64,000 nucleotides of DNA from Roseivivax sp. THAF197b. Its GTDB lineage: Bacteria; Pseudomonadota; Alphaproteobacteria; Rhodobacterales; Rhodobacteraceae. Position 1 is the first letter of the stretch; each line of letters begins with the position of its first letter. Both the position numbers and the translations under genes were made by a program. The notes under the pieces are model-generated. The model ran no database searches. It had not been told where the DNA came from and saw only the letters and a program-made list of their open reading frames with translations. Shown here piece by piece: positions 8,699 to 16,974 of this stretch. The stretch is from assembly GCF_009363255.1 (NCBI RefSeq), contig NZ_CP045318.1, forward strand, positions 3,585,501 through 3,649,500, written 5' to 3'.

Positions 8699-9085
8699 AT
8701 GATCACTGACGCGGCAAAGTCAGCCTTTTCTTACGCGAGAAGGCTATCCCCGATTTTTGTCGCTAAGCGACCGGGTGGAGACGCCGATATTCGAGTAGGA
8801 TACTACGGCCAAGTCGGTCCGTCCGCCACAAACCGGGTTCTATCTTTTCAAGGAAGCCTTTCCCATGAGCTGGGGATAACTTCAGTTATGCAATCCATTG
8901 AGGACGGATGCTTCGAGTGTACTTTCAGCATTGGCGGGTCGCAAGAAGCCCAGAGATTGTCAGGGTTGATTGAGCAAGGTCAGTTCGACAGCCTGGCATA
9001 TAGGTACCGCATTCTGTTTGTTCGGTTTCTAACAGACCCCGATCTTGACGAGGTCCATTTCGAGCGGGATAGTCTTTTTCGCTAA
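8699..9085 (+). CDS. unknown protein paired with phosphorylase-like gene
   Basis: This 128-residue soluble protein has no domain I recognise. Visible features are a basic N-terminal helix (SAFSYARRLSPIF), a GGDADIRVGYYG segment and an acidic C-terminus (DPDLDEVHFERDSLF), compatible with a small alpha/beta fold. It follows 284 bp of non-coding DNA that may hold its promoter (TCGACA near 8608 and TATATG near 8633, weakly spaced). It ends 16 bp before the phosphorylase-like gene, so the two are almost certainly one transcript. By analogy with other two-gene defence modules it could be a sensor, inhibitor or co-factor of the enzyme; this is inference. Confidence 0.6.
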   Translation: MITDAAKSAFSYARRLSPIFVAKRPGGDADIRVGYYGQVGPSATNRVLSFQGSLSHELGITSVMQSIEDGCFECTFSIGGSQEAQRLSGLIEQGQFDSLAYRYRILFVRFLTDPDLDEVHFERDSLFR

Positions 9086-9101
9086 GAGGTGGAGAGCAGA
9101 A

Positions 9102-10088
9102 ATGGCAGTCAAAAAGCGCGATGTTTCCGCGCAAGAGGAATACGACATCGAAGATTGCGATGTCCTGATCTTTACCGCGATTGAGGATTTAGAAGCCCAC
9201 GCTCTCACAAACCACCTAAAGCGAGTGGGAGCCGTCTACAAAGAACAGACAAAGGCGGAGCGCCTGAAAGACCTGCACCGGTGGAGTCTTCCAAGAAATC
9301 ACGATGTACCAGAGCTCCGTTTGCTTACGCGATGTTTGCAAAGAGCTGGAAACGGGTATTCTGGAATCGAGCTTTCACATCTTCTACACACCCAACACAG
9401 GCCAAAGCTTGTGGTTTTCTGCGGAATCGGTGGTTCATTGGACGTGAAAGAAGCTCAGCTAGGGAATGTAATTGTATCGAGCAATGTCAATTGGAAGGGG
9501 TTCGACAAAATATCAGGTGATAGCGTTTCTAAGGAAATGCGCAAAATATCCCTTGATGAGCATCCAGTAAACGAACGCCTTCAGAACCTTGTTAAGAGCT
9601 TCATCAGGGACAACAACGCTGCAACGGACGCAGAGGCACCTGCACGCGGTTTGTTCAAAACCGATAGGGATTCAGGATTCTGGTCGGCCTCCGAGCGCTG
9701 GCTTGGGACAGCAAAAGCTGATGCAGACTTGCGGCCTGACATCGAAAATTTTGAGGTTCATCAGTACTATGACCGCGTGAAGCCAATTGTGCGGTTGGGC
9801 AAGGTCATGTCTTGGGACTTTGTACTAAATAAAAAATCTATCCGAGAAGAGGTTAAGAATGACGACAAAGAATTCTTGGTCGTGGAAATGGAGACTGGAG
9901 GGATGGCGCTAGCGGCTCGCCGGGCGCGAGAGCACTTTCGGGATTCGATGACGGAAGTGATGGCCGTGCGAGGGATTTCAGACCTCTGCAACAAAAAGAC
10001 CGACGATGTTTTTCGCGAACTTGCCGCGGATCATGCCGCTGCGTTTTTGATCGGATTTTTGCAGTCTGGCTACGATGAGGAGTTTTGA
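9102..10088 (+). CDS. nucleoside phosphorylase/nucleosidase-superfamily protein, possible defence effector
   Basis: This 328-residue protein has the marks of the PNP/MTAN superfamily: an N-terminal beta strand DVLIFTAIEDLEAHAL, the glycine motif CGIGGS at 107-112 followed by QLGNVIVSS, the ribose-binding VEMET at 261-265, and VRGISD at 289-294 with the Asp expected to act on the base. The ATG at 9102 follows GGTGGAG; an upstream in-frame ATG at 9045 would overlap the previous gene. The superfamily cleaves N-glycosidic bonds of nucleosides, and some members are effectors in bacterial anti-phage systems that destroy ATP or other nucleotides. Placement beside a restriction system at the end of an integrative island supports a defence role, which remains unproven. 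It is not a housekeeping mtnN: it is longer and the sequence is divergent. Confidence 0.75.
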   Translation: MAVKKRDVSAQEEYDIEDCDVLIFTAIEDLEAHALTNHLKRVGAVYKEQTKAERLKDLHRWSLPRNHDVPELRLLTRCLQRAGNGYSGIELSHLLHTQHRPKLVVFCGIGGSLDVKEAQLGNVIVSSNVNWKGFDKISGDSVSKEMRKISLDEHPVNERLQNLVKSFIRDNNAATDAEAPARGLFKTDRDSGFWSASERWLGTAKADADLRPDIENFEVHQYYDRVKPIVRLGKVMSWDFVLNKKSIREEVKNDDKEFLVVEMETGGMALAARRAREHFRDSMTEVMAVRGISDLCNKKTDDVFRELAADHAAAFLIGFLQSGYDEEF

Positions 10089-10118
10089 CAGACTGCTCTT
10101 ACTCACCAAGGAAAACCC

Positions 10119-10188
10119 GCTTGTTTCCCTCGGAGCCACCTCCGCCGCGCGTGTGAGGGGCGCGAAGGCGGCTCCGAGGAAAACAAGC
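10119..10188 (+). terminator. long hairpin after phosphorylase-like gene
   Basis: Arms of 19 nt (10119-10137 and 10170-10188) pair with one mismatch, with further GC pairing inside (CCGCC with GGCGG). It begins 30 bp after the stop codon of the phosphorylase-like gene. No T tract follows, so a classical Rho-independent terminator is not certain. It may instead be an element-end structure or an RNA-stabilising stem. Confidence 0.45.
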
Positions 10189-10272
10189 TCTCTTAGGTAT
10201 CTCTACCTCTATCTATCTTAGGCGGCGGCGGGCATCAGATTCGACCTGAGATCACCCGAATTTACCTCTGCC

Positions 10273-10306
10273 GTGCTTACTATGTGCTTACCGCCACAGG
10301 AAGCAC
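10273..10306. repeat. probable integrase arm-type sites (right)
   Basis: GTGCTTAC occurs at 10273-10280 and 10284-10291 with the same 11 bp period as the left pair, and an inverted AGGAAGCAC at 10298-10306 matches the left motif exactly on the other strand. The cluster is about 35 bp inside the tRNA-Pro 3' end. Together with 200-219 it gives both island ends the same motif set. Confidence 0.55.
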
Positions 10307-10339
10307 ACCCGCAGATTTCAGCTAAGTCATTGATTTAAT

Positions 10340-10416
10340 TGGTCGGAGTGGCGAGATTCGAACTCACGACCCCTGCCTCCCGAAGACAGTGCTCTACCAG
10401 GCTGAGCTACACTCCG
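10340..10416 (-). tRNA. tRNA-Pro(CGG)
   Basis: This is a complete 77 nt tRNA on the minus strand with encoded CCA. The acceptor CGGAGTG/CACTCCG pairs fully. The D arm is GCTC/GAGC, the anticodon stem CTGTC/GGCAG holds loop TTCGGGA (anticodon CGG with G37), and the T arm is GTGAG-TTCGAAT-CTCGC. Its 3' half is the right att site of the island, so part of the gene may come from the element. Confidence 0.95.
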
Positions 10417-10461
10417 ACCGTGCTGCGCCGGATATCCAAAGCGCATGCCTTTGGCAAGGGG

Positions 10462-11427
10462 TCACGACCCGTTCGGAGGCCGGATTCGTGCGAGTCGCAG
10501 CAGCGTGTCGATGCGCGGCGATGTGCCGGGGTCGAAGCGCGTGCGTGTACGGCTCACCGGCCGGTACACCGATGCCGATGTCCGGCCCTCACGCACCACG
10601 ATATACAGCCCCGATGCGATAATGATGCCCGCGCCCAGAAGCGTCGGACGGTCCAGCGTTTCGCCGAACAGCAGCGTGCCGAAGATCGCGGCCCAGAGGA
10701 TCTGCGAGTATTGCATTGGCGCGACGATGACCGCCTCGCCCCTACGGTAGGCCTCGATCATCAGCGCGGCTGCGACGAATCCCAGGATCGCGAGACCACC
10801 GTTCAGCGCCATAGCCCCGAGCGGCATCGGCACGTAGACGAAGGGCAGCATAGCCCCCATGACCACGAAATTCCCGAGCATCGGATAGAGCAAAAGAACC
10901 GCGCTGCGCTCGTCCTGGCCGATCTTGCGCGAGATGAGCGAGGACAGCGCCGACCCGAAGGCCGCGGCCAGCGCCGCCAGATGCGCCAGTGACAAGTCGC
11001 TGGTGCCCGGCCGCAGGACGACCAGAACGCCCACCATGCCTGCAATGACCGCCATCCAGCGCCTGAGGCGCACGCGCTCTCCCAGGATCGGGATCGACAG
11101 GATGGTGATGAACAGCGGGGCCGCGAAGATGATCGCGTAGACCTGCGCCAGCGGCAATGTCGAGAAGGCGTAGAAGGCGGATCCGCCGGTGATGACGGCC
11201 GACAGCGTGCGCAGCGCCACCCACCAGGGATGCAGCGGGCGCAAATGGCCGGGCGTTGCATCGCGGATCAGCATGAGCGCCACGAGCGGGAAACCGAAGA
11301 GAACGCCGAAGAACAGGATCTGGATCGGGCTGTAGTCGACGCCCAGCGCCTTCACGACGACGTCATGCGTGGCAAAGACAGCGAATCCCAGCAGCCCGAA
11401 AAGCGCGCCGGTCACGTTCGGTCCCAT
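10462..11427 (-). CDS. DMT-superfamily (EamA) transporter
   Basis: This 321-residue inner-membrane protein has ten predicted hydrophobic helices in two EamA repeats. The first repeat contains the typical ALFGLLGFAVFATHDVVVK start and PILGERVRLRRW end. The second repeat ends with the parallel FGETLDRPTLLGAGIII. It is probably an exporter of a metabolite or amino acid; the substrate cannot be read from sequence. The C-terminal 30 residues are cytosolic and basic. It is the first core gene beyond the tRNA-Pro island boundary and lies downstream of leuB on the same strand, separated by about 100 bp with a hairpin. Confidence 0.9.
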   Translation of the reverse strand: MGPNVTGALFGLLGFAVFATHDVVVKALGVDYSPIQILFFGVLFGFPLVALMLIRDATPGHLRPLHPWWVALRTLSAVITGGSAFYAFSTLPLAQVYAIIFAAPLFITILSIPILGERVRLRRWMAVIAGMVGVLVVLRPGTSDLSLAHLAALAAAFGSALSSLISRKIGQDERSAVLLLYPMLGNFVVMGAMLPFVYVPMPLGAMALNGGLAILGFVAAALMIEAYRRGEAVIVAPMQYSQILWAAIFGTLLFGETLDRPTLLGAGIIIASGLYIVVREGRTSASVYRPVSRTRTRFDPGTSPRIDTLLRLARIRPPNGS

Positions 11428-11488
11428 GCTCCCGATCCTTCATCCTGGCGCGCGTGAGGTCACGCACAGGCCTAACGCCGGGAGGCGC

Positions 11489-11515
11489 GGGATGGCAAGG
11501 CATGGCTGCCATCCC
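11489..11515 (-). terminator. hairpin between leuB and EamA gene
   Basis: A perfect 9 bp stem, GGGATGGCA (11489-11497) with TGCCATCCC (11507-11515), lies just past the leuB stop. There is no long T run, so its efficiency as a terminator is uncertain. Confidence 0.45.
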
Positions 11516-11529
11516 GAATTGGCATGGCG

Positions 11530-12633
11530 TCAGAGCGACGCGTCGAGCTTGGCGATGATCGCGTCGCCCATATCGGCGGTCGAGACGGGCTGCACGCCTT
11601 CCTCGCCCAGAAGATCGGCAGTGCGCAGACCGTCGGCCAGAACCGCTTCGACCGCACGCTCAAGCCGTTCGGCCTCCGCGCCCTGATCGAAGGAATAGCG
11701 CAGCGCCATGGCAAAGCTCAGGATGCAGGCGATGGGGTTCGCCTTGCCCTGACCCGCAATATCGGGCGCGGAGCCGTGCACGGGCTCGTAAAGCGCCTTG
11801 GGTCGGCCATTGGACATCGGCGCGCCCAGCGAGGCCGAGGGCAACATGCCGAGCGATCCGGTCAGCATCGCCGCGAGATCGGACAGGAGGTCGCCAAAGA
11901 GGTTGTCGGTCACGATCACGTCGAACTGCTTGGGCCAGCGTGTGAGCTGCATCGCGCCTGCATCGGCATACATATGCGTCAGCTCGACCTCGGGGTAATC
12001 CTGCGCGACCCGCGTGGCCACCTCGCGCCACAGGATGCCCGACTCCATGACGTTGGCCTTCTCCATGGAGCAGAGCTTCTTGCCGCGCTTCATGGCCAGG
12101 TCGAACGCCGCGCGCACGACGCGGTCGATCTCGCTTTCGGTGTAGCGCTGGGTGTTGATGCCCACCCGCTCATTGCCTTCCTCGAAGATGCCGCGCGGTT
12201 CGCCGAAATAGACGCCCGAGGTCAGCTCGCGCACGATCATGATGTCGAGGCCAGAGACCACATCGCGCTTCAGCGATGAGAAATCCGCCAGCGCGTCGAA
12301 GCATTGCGCCGGGCGCAGGTTGGCGAAAAGGTCCATCTCCTTGCGCAGGCGCAGCAGGCCGCGCTCGGGCTTCACCGAGAAGTCGAGGTCGTCGTATTTC
12401 GGGCCACCCACGGCGCCAAGCAGGACCGCGTCCACTTCCTGCGCCTTGGCCATCGTGTCGTCATGCAGGGGCGTGCCGTGGGCATCATAGGCGCAGCCAC
12501 CGACCAGATCCTCGCTGACGTCGAACGGCATGTCGCGCTTGGCGCCCAGCCAATCGATCACCTTGCGCACCTCTGCCATGACTTCCGGGCCGATCCCGTC
12601 ACCGGGCAGAATGAGAAGCGAAGGCGTGGTCAT
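11530..12633 (-). CDS. leuB: 3-isopropylmalate dehydrogenase
   Basis: LeuB oxidises and decarboxylates 3-isopropylmalate to 2-oxoisocaproate with NAD, the third step of leucine synthesis. The 367-residue sequence shows the [11 protein letters not shown] start and the isocitrate/isopropylmalate dehydrogenase signature around [19 protein letters not shown]. The ATG at 12633 has AAAGGA eight bases upstream; an in-frame ATG at 12642 sits directly against that site and is unlikely. It is on the same strand as leuCD but separated from them by two other genes and a terminator, so it is probably transcribed on its own. Confidence 0.97.
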   Translation of the reverse strand: MTTPSLLILPGDGIGPEVMAEVRKVIDWLGAKRDMPFDVSEDLVGGCAYDAHGTPLHDDTMAKAQEVDAVLLGAVGGPKYDDLDFSVKPERGLLRLRKEMDLFANLRPAQCFDALADFSSLKRDVVSGLDIMIVRELTSGVYFGEPRGIFEEGNERVGINTQRYTESEIDRVVRAAFDLAMKRGKKLCSMEKANVMESGILWREVATRVAQDYPEVELTHMYADAGAMQLTRWPKQFDVIVTDNLFGDLLSDLAAMLTGSLGMLPSASLGAPMSNGRPKALYEPVHGSAPDIAGQGKANPIACILSFAMALRYSFDQGAEAERLERAVEAVLADGLRTADLLGEEGVQPVSTADMGDAIIAKLDASL

Positions 12634-12712
12634 GGCATGCATCCTTTGTATGTCTGTCGTTCAGGTTCGCCTAAGCAAACCCGCGGATGCCGTCAAGAAA
12701 CGGTGGGCCCGA

Positions 12713-13795
12713 TCAGCCGGGAGGCGATGGCGCGTAACCTTCATGGGACGCGCCCCTCTGCGGCCGGGCGATGTCGATCCAGACCGCCCCATGGGGACCG
12801 GTTGCTGCACCTGGGGTGCGCGTACCTGCCTCTGTCAGTTCGAGATCACGGGACGGCAGCACGTAGCTCAACCTCAATGCCCCCAGCGTTTCGGGCCACA
12901 GCGCGGATGCCGCGCCGGGATGCGGATCTGTCAGGCGTGGATGATCCAGAAGCGACCGGATCGCCGCGCGCCGCCCCTCTCCGCGCGCCGGGTCGAGATT
13001 GGCATCGCCGAAGATCACGAACGGGCCGGTGGGCGGCGGGATCGCGAGGCGTCCATCCAGAAGATACCCCCAGAACGCGATCTCGTCGTGGTTGCGCAGA
13101 CCATTGCGATCCTCGGGCCCGTCGAAGATCGGTGGTGTTGCGTGAAACGCCATGAGCGTGATCCCCCCGTCGCCCTGCCCGGCCTCCAGCAGCCAGTGCC
13201 CCGCACTGGAGAGGCGTTGCACACCGCGTCCCGGATCGTCTTCGGGCATCCGGGATTCCGGCACGGCCTCCCACAACATATCGCTCGCATCCGCGATCAG
13301 GCGCAGTGGCCAACGCGAAAGCACGGCCATGCCGCCTTCGCCCGCATACCAGCCATAGCCCTGCGCATCGCGCGGCTCCGCCAGGGCGCCATTGCCGTCC
13401 ATGTCGCGCCCGGTTCTCATGCCGGTATTCGGCAGGCGCGCGAAGAGTTCCGGATAGGGCACCGCAAGGCGGTCATTCAGCGCGGACAAGGCCGCGAGCC
13501 CCTGATCGTAATCGATATCGGTGAGCAGAAGGATATCCGCATCCAGCGCATCGATCTCCGCGATGGCGGCGGCGAGGTCCGCATCCTCGGCGCGCATGAG
13601 ATCGCGCAGCAGAAGTCCGGGGCCCTTGCGGGTCAGCGGCACATGCCACGTGGCTATGCGCAGGGTTTCGGCCATGAGCGATGGCGCGGAGGCGAAAAGA
13701 CCGATGACAGTCGCCGCGACAAGCGCGGTCAGGCGGGCTGCAAGACGTCCGATTGGGCGTAGGCGCGGCGGCGCTTTTCCTCGATCAGGTCGCAA
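12713..13795 (-). CDS. endonuclease/exonuclease/phosphatase-family protein
   Basis: This is an EEP-fold hydrolase with an N-terminal secretion signal (TALVAATVIGLFASAPSLMA), followed by ETLRIATWHV and LLLTDIDYD typical of the first metal-binding strands. Later motifs are FVIFGDANLDP and a C-terminal LRLSYVLPSRDL. The family includes phosphodiesterases and nucleases; here export suggests an extracytoplasmic role. The start is unclear: the signal peptide overlaps the end of the upstream gene. TTG 13795 and GTG 13804 keep the signal, ATG 13675 loses it, and none has a good ribosome site. It is probably translationally coupled to the membrane-protein gene at 13729. Confidence 0.8.
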   Translation of the reverse strand: MRPDRGKAPPRLRPIGRLAARLTALVAATVIGLFASAPSLMAETLRIATWHVPLTRKGPGLLLRDLMRAEDADLAAAIAEIDALDADILLLTDIDYDQGLAALSALNDRLAVPYPELFARLPNTGMRTGRDMDGNGALAEPRDAQGYGWYAGEGGMAVLSRWPLRLIADASDMLWEAVPESRMPEDDPGRGVQRLSSAGHWLLEAGQGDGGITLMAFHATPPIFDGPEDRNGLRNHDEIAFWGYLLDGRLAIPPPTGPFVIFGDANLDPARGEGRRAAIRSLLDHPRLTDPHPGAASALWPETLGALRLSYVLPSRDLELTEAGTRTPGAATGPHGAVWIDIARPQRGASHEGYAPSPPG

Positions 13796-14562
13796 ACCCG
13801 CCACAGGGCGATGCCGCGCATGACCAGGGATGTCGGCAGGAAGGCCCATGCGGTCATCGTCCAGATCAGGGTCTGGGGGTCGTCCAGTGGCAGGCTGATC
13901 CCCATCGAGAAGGCCACTGACATCAGCGCCGGGATCAAGAATGGCAGCAAGAACCCTAATGCCACGTTAATGTTGGCATCCCGCTTCAAGCGGTAGATCA
14001 CATCGCCCCCCGCCGTCGGATCGAAAAGCGGCAGGTTGATCCAGACATTGAAGGCGCCCTTGCGGATCGGCCAGCGCATGATGCGGATCAGCGGCACGAA
14101 GATAGTCAGCGCGATCATCGCCAGCGTCAGGCTGAGCCCGGCCATTGCGCGGGCGGTGACCATGTCCGCGCCGCCCATCGACTCGGCCCCGGTAAGCGCC
14201 ACGAGCCGCACCGGAGAGAACGGCACATCGAGCGCGAGGCCCAGAGTATGGCCGAGCGTTGCGATCACGCCGCTCTGCGCGCCGGGCGTGACCGCCTCCC
14301 GCATGAGAAGCGACAGCGCGAGCAGCATCGAGAATAGCACGATGAACCGAACACGGTTGAAAGGCGGGGCGGAGCGGAATTCGATGAAGCTGGGGCTGGA
14401 GCTGGCATATTCGCTGAAGGTCAGCATGCCCGCGATGATCGCGGCGAACATCAGCACCGACGAGCCGTCCTGCGATCCCTGCGGCAGCAGAAGCGCCGGC
14501 ATGACCACTGTAAAGGCCATCATCAGAGCACGAAGCCCCGCGCTGAAGACGCGTTTGATCAC
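13729..14562 (-). CDS. multi-spanning membrane protein, unknown function
   Basis: This 277-residue protein has about six hydrophobic helices (for example LMMAFTVVMPALLL, VLMFAAIIAGMLTF, IVLFSMLLALSLLM, LSLTLAMIALTIFVPLI) and a basic C-terminal tail. I do not recognise the family. GTG at 14562 (VIKRVFS) is chosen because the N-terminal extension in the longer open frame reads as non-coding and overlaps the leuD terminator; GAGGGCAGG precedes the GTG. It stands between leuD and leuB and overlaps the start region of the EEP-family gene, so these two probably form a unit independent of leucine synthesis. Confidence 0.7.
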   Translation of the reverse strand: MIKRVFSAGLRALMMAFTVVMPALLLPQGSQDGSSVLMFAAIIAGMLTFSEYASSSPSFIEFRSAPPFNRVRFIVLFSMLLALSLLMREAVTPGAQSGVIATLGHTLGLALDVPFSPVRLVALTGAESMGGADMVTARAMAGLSLTLAMIALTIFVPLIRIMRWPIRKGAFNVWINLPLFDPTAGGDVIYRLKRDANINVALGFLLPFLIPALMSVAFSMGISLPLDDPQTLIWTMTAWAFLPTSLVMRGIALWRVCDLIEEKRRRAYAQSDVLQPA

Positions 14563-14880
14563 GAACCTGCCCTCGTTGCCAAGCGGGCGCGATACATGGC
14601 CGCGTCCTCGTCCCGGCACTTTGTCGCCGATACCGGCGTTTGCCTCTAATTTGCCCAATTCTTGCCGCCTTTCGGACAAGTGCTCAAGATCGGGAACCGG
14701 AATGACACCGAAATGCGGCCCATTTCGGGTAAGTCTGGTGCGAAATTGCATCGAACGTCGGACGATAGCTTGGCCGCATTGGGTGCGGCCCCAAGATGTT
14801 GTGGGCCAAAGAAAAACGGCCGCTAGCGCGAAGCTGCGGCCGTTCATAATCGTTAACGCCCGGCGCGGGCCGGGGCGCGA
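14563..14880. other. intergenic region between leuD and membrane-protein gene
   Basis: It contains the leuCD terminator (14811-14844) and then about 250 bp that must hold the promoter of the membrane-protein/EEP unit on the minus strand. I see no convincing ORF here. Confidence 0.6.
14811..14844 (-). terminator. Rho-independent terminator of leuCD
   Basis: On the minus strand AACGGCCGC pairs with GCGGCCGTT (arms at 14836-14844 and 14815-14823), followed by a run of T (complement of 14812-14816). It lies 37 bp past the leuD stop codon. Confidence 0.85.
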
Positions 14881-15486
14881 TCAGACCCAGGGACGCTCTT
14901 GCGCCATCTTCTCCTCGAAGGTGTCGATCGCCGCGACCTTCTCGAAGGTCAGGCCGATATCGTCCAACCCTTCGAGCAGGCAGTGCTTTTTGAACTGATC
15001 GATTTCGAAGGACATGGTGTCGCCGTCGGAGGTGGTGATCGTCTGCGCTTCCAGATCGACGATCATGCGGGCGTTGGCCCCCTTCTCCGCGTCCTGCATC
15101 AGCACATCGACCTGCTCTTGCGGGAGCGTGATGGGCAGAATGCCGTTCTTGAAGCAGTTGTTGTAGAAGATGTCGGCAAAGCTCGGCGCCACGACGCAGC
15201 GGATGCCGAAATCCTTGATCGCCCAGGGCGCGTGCTCGCGCGAGGAGCCACAGCCGAAATTGTCGCCCGCGATGAGCACCTCGGCGTCGCGATATTGCGG
15301 CTTGTTGAGCACGAAGTCGGGGATCTCGTTGCCGTCCTGGTCGTAGCGCATCTCGTCGAAGAGGTTCACGCCGAGGCCGGTGCGCTTGATGGTCTTCAGG
15401 AACTGCTTGGGGATGATCATGTCGGTGTCGACATTCACGAGCGGCAGCGGCGCCGCGATCCCGGTGATCTTTTCGAATTTGTCCAT
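14881..15486 (-). CDS. leuD: 3-isopropylmalate dehydratase small subunit
   Basis: This 201-residue swivel-domain subunit works with LeuC to isomerise 2- to 3-isopropylmalate. It shows [35 protein letters not shown] and [10 protein letters not shown], all typical of LeuD. The ATG at 15486 has AGGAG seven bases upstream and gives the usual family length; the longer open frame is not needed. It follows leuC by 84 bp with a strong intercistronic hairpin and is followed by a terminator. Confidence 0.97.
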   Translation of the reverse strand: MDKFEKITGIAAPLPLVNVDTDMIIPKQFLKTIKRTGLGVNLFDEMRYDQDGNEIPDFVLNKPQYRDAEVLIAGDNFGCGSSREHAPWAIKDFGIRCVVAPSFADIFYNNCFKNGILPITLPQEQVDVLMQDAEKGANARMIVDLEAQTITTSDGDTMSFEIDQFKKHCLLEGLDDIGLTFEKVAAIDTFEEKMAQERPWV

Positions 15487-15515
15487 ATCGATTCTCCTGC
15501 GGAGCAGCTCTTCGA

Positions 15516-15554
15516 GCCCTGGCGGCCTGTCTTCGCGAGGACGCCCGCCAGGGC
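15516..15554. repeat. intercistronic inverted repeat, leuC-leuD
   Basis: GCCCTGGCGG (15516-15525) and CCGCCAGGGC (15545-15554) form a perfect 10 bp stem between leuC and leuD. No T tract follows, so it may stabilise the leuC message or lower downstream expression rather than end transcription. Confidence 0.6.
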
Positions 15555-15570
15555 GGAAGAGCAAGCCGGG

Positions 15571-16974
15571 TTACATCAAGTCGCGCACATCGGTCAGACG
15601 ACCGGTCACCGCCGCCGCCGCGGCCATCCCGGGCGACATCAGGTGCGTCCGGCCACCGCGACCCTGACGTCCCTCGAAGTTGCGGTTCGAGGTCGACGCG
15701 CACCGCTCGCCCGGCGCCAGCTGGTCGGGGTTCATGCCGAGGCACATCGAACAACCCGCAAGACGCCATTCAAAGCCCGCATCGATAAGCTTCTGCGCGA
15801 TGCCCTCTTCCTCGGCCTGCGCGCGCACGAGGCCGGATCCCGGCACGATCATCGCCCGCAGACCTTCCTTGACCTTCCGGCCCTCCATGATCTTCGCCAC
15901 TTCGCGCAGATCCTCGATGCGACCATTGGTGCAGGAGCCGATGAAGACGGTATCGATCTCCACATCCTTGAGCTTGGTGCCGGGCGTCAGGCCCATATAG
16001 TCGAGAGACCGCTTCGCCGCCTCCACCTTGCCGCCGGTGAAGGCGTCGGGCGCGGGCACTTCGGCGTCGATGGGCAGCGTATCCTCGGGCGACGTGCCCC
16101 AGGTTACGGTCGGCGCGATCTCCTCGGCCTTGAGGGTCAGCACCTTGTCCCAATGCGCGTCATCGTCCGAGTACAGCGTCTTCCACCAGTTCAGCGCAGC
16201 CTCCCACTGGGCACCTTTCGGCGCGTGGGGACGGCCCTTCACGTACTCAAAGGTCGTCTCGTCCGGCGCGATCAGACCCGCGCGCGCACCGCCCTCGATC
16301 GCCATGTTGCAGATCGTCATGCGGCCTTCCATCGACAGATTGCGGATCGCCTCGCCGCAATATTCGATGACGTAGCCCGTGCCGCCCGCTGTGCCGGTCT
16401 TGCCGATGATCGACAGCACGATGTCCTTGGCGGTCACGCCCGGCGCGAGCTTGCCAGTCACCTCGACCTTCATGTTCTTCGACTTGGTCTGGATCAGCGT
16501 CTGCGTGGCGAGCACATGCTCGACCTCGGACGTGCCGATGCCGTGCGCCAGCGCGCCGAACGCGCCATGGGTCGCGGTGTGACTGTCACCACAGACGATG
16601 GTCATCCCTGGCTGGGTCCAGCCCTGTTCGGGCCCGATGATGTGCACGATGCCCTGCCGCACGTCGGAGACGGGGTAGTAATGCACTCCGAATTCTTTGG
16701 CGTTCTTGTCGAGGGCCTCGACCTGAATGCGGCTTTCTTCATTTTCGATCTTGGCGTCACGGCCCTGGGTCGTGGGCACGTTGTGATCGGGAACGGCGAT
16801 GGTCTTCTCGGGTGCACGCACCGTGCGGCCCGCCATGCGCAGCCCTTCGAAGGCCTGCGGGCTGGTCACTTCGTGGACGAGGTGACGGTCGATATAAAGA
16901 TGCGTGGTGCCGTCTTCGGCAGCATGGACGACATGGGCGTCCCAGATTTTGTCGTAGAGCGTTTTTCCGGCCAT
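15571..16974 (-). CDS. leuC: 3-isopropylmalate dehydratase large subunit
   Basis: This 467-residue aconitase-family subunit carries the 4Fe-4S cluster. Cluster cysteines are in [12 protein letters not shown] and in CSMCLGMN near the C-terminus, and the N-terminal [16 protein letters not shown] and [15 protein letters not shown] are standard for LeuC. It forms an enzyme with LeuD, encoded just downstream. The 600 bp upstream are free of clear genes and presumably contain the promoter; I see no leucine-codon leader peptide there. Confidence 0.97.
   Translation of the reverse strand: MAGKTLYDKIWDAHVVHAAEDGTTHLYIDRHLVHEVTSPQAFEGLRMAGRTVRAPEKTIAVPDHNVPTTQGRDAKIENEESRIQVEALDKNAKEFGVHYYPVSDVRQGIVHIIGPEQGWTQPGMTIVCGDSHTATHGAFGALAHGIGTSEVEHVLATQTLIQTKSKNMKVEVTGKLAPGVTAKDIVLSIIGKTGTAGGTGYVIEYCGEAIRNLSMEGRMTICNMAIEGGARAGLIAPDETTFEYVKGRPHAPKGAQWEAALNWWKTLYSDDDAHWDKVLTLKAEEIAPTVTWGTSPEDTLPIDAEVPAPDAFTGGKVEAAKRSLDYMGLTPGTKLKDVEIDTVFIGSCTNGRIEDLREVAKIMEGRKVKEGLRAMIVPGSGLVRAQAEEEGIAQKLIDAGFEWRLAGCSMCLGMNPDQLAPGERCASTSNRNFEGRQGRGGRTHLMSPGMAAAAAVTGRLTDVRDLM

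Larger units (their letters stand above)
11..10385. mobile_element. tRNA-Pro-integrated genomic island, about 10.3 kb
   Basis: The island is bounded by a tRNA-Pro 3' fragment on the left and the 3' half of an intact tRNA-Pro on the right, both in minus orientation. It has an integrase 170 bp inside the left end and repeated GTGCTT motifs near both ends. The cargo is an HTH/excisionase-like gene, a degenerate recombinase, a type III restriction pair and a phosphorylase-like module. Composition is lower in GC than the core that follows tRNA-Pro, most clearly in 1600-4150. This layout is the standard one for tRNA-targeted integrative elements. No replication, conjugation or phage structural genes are visible, so it is probably a non-self-transmissible defence or satellite-type island. 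The exact crossover point is inferred. Confidence 0.85.

Noticed and set aside
9045..9101. Longer N-terminus of the phosphorylase-like protein
   Set aside because: The ATG at 9045 overlaps the previous gene and adds a non-family extension; ATG 9102 has a ribosome site.
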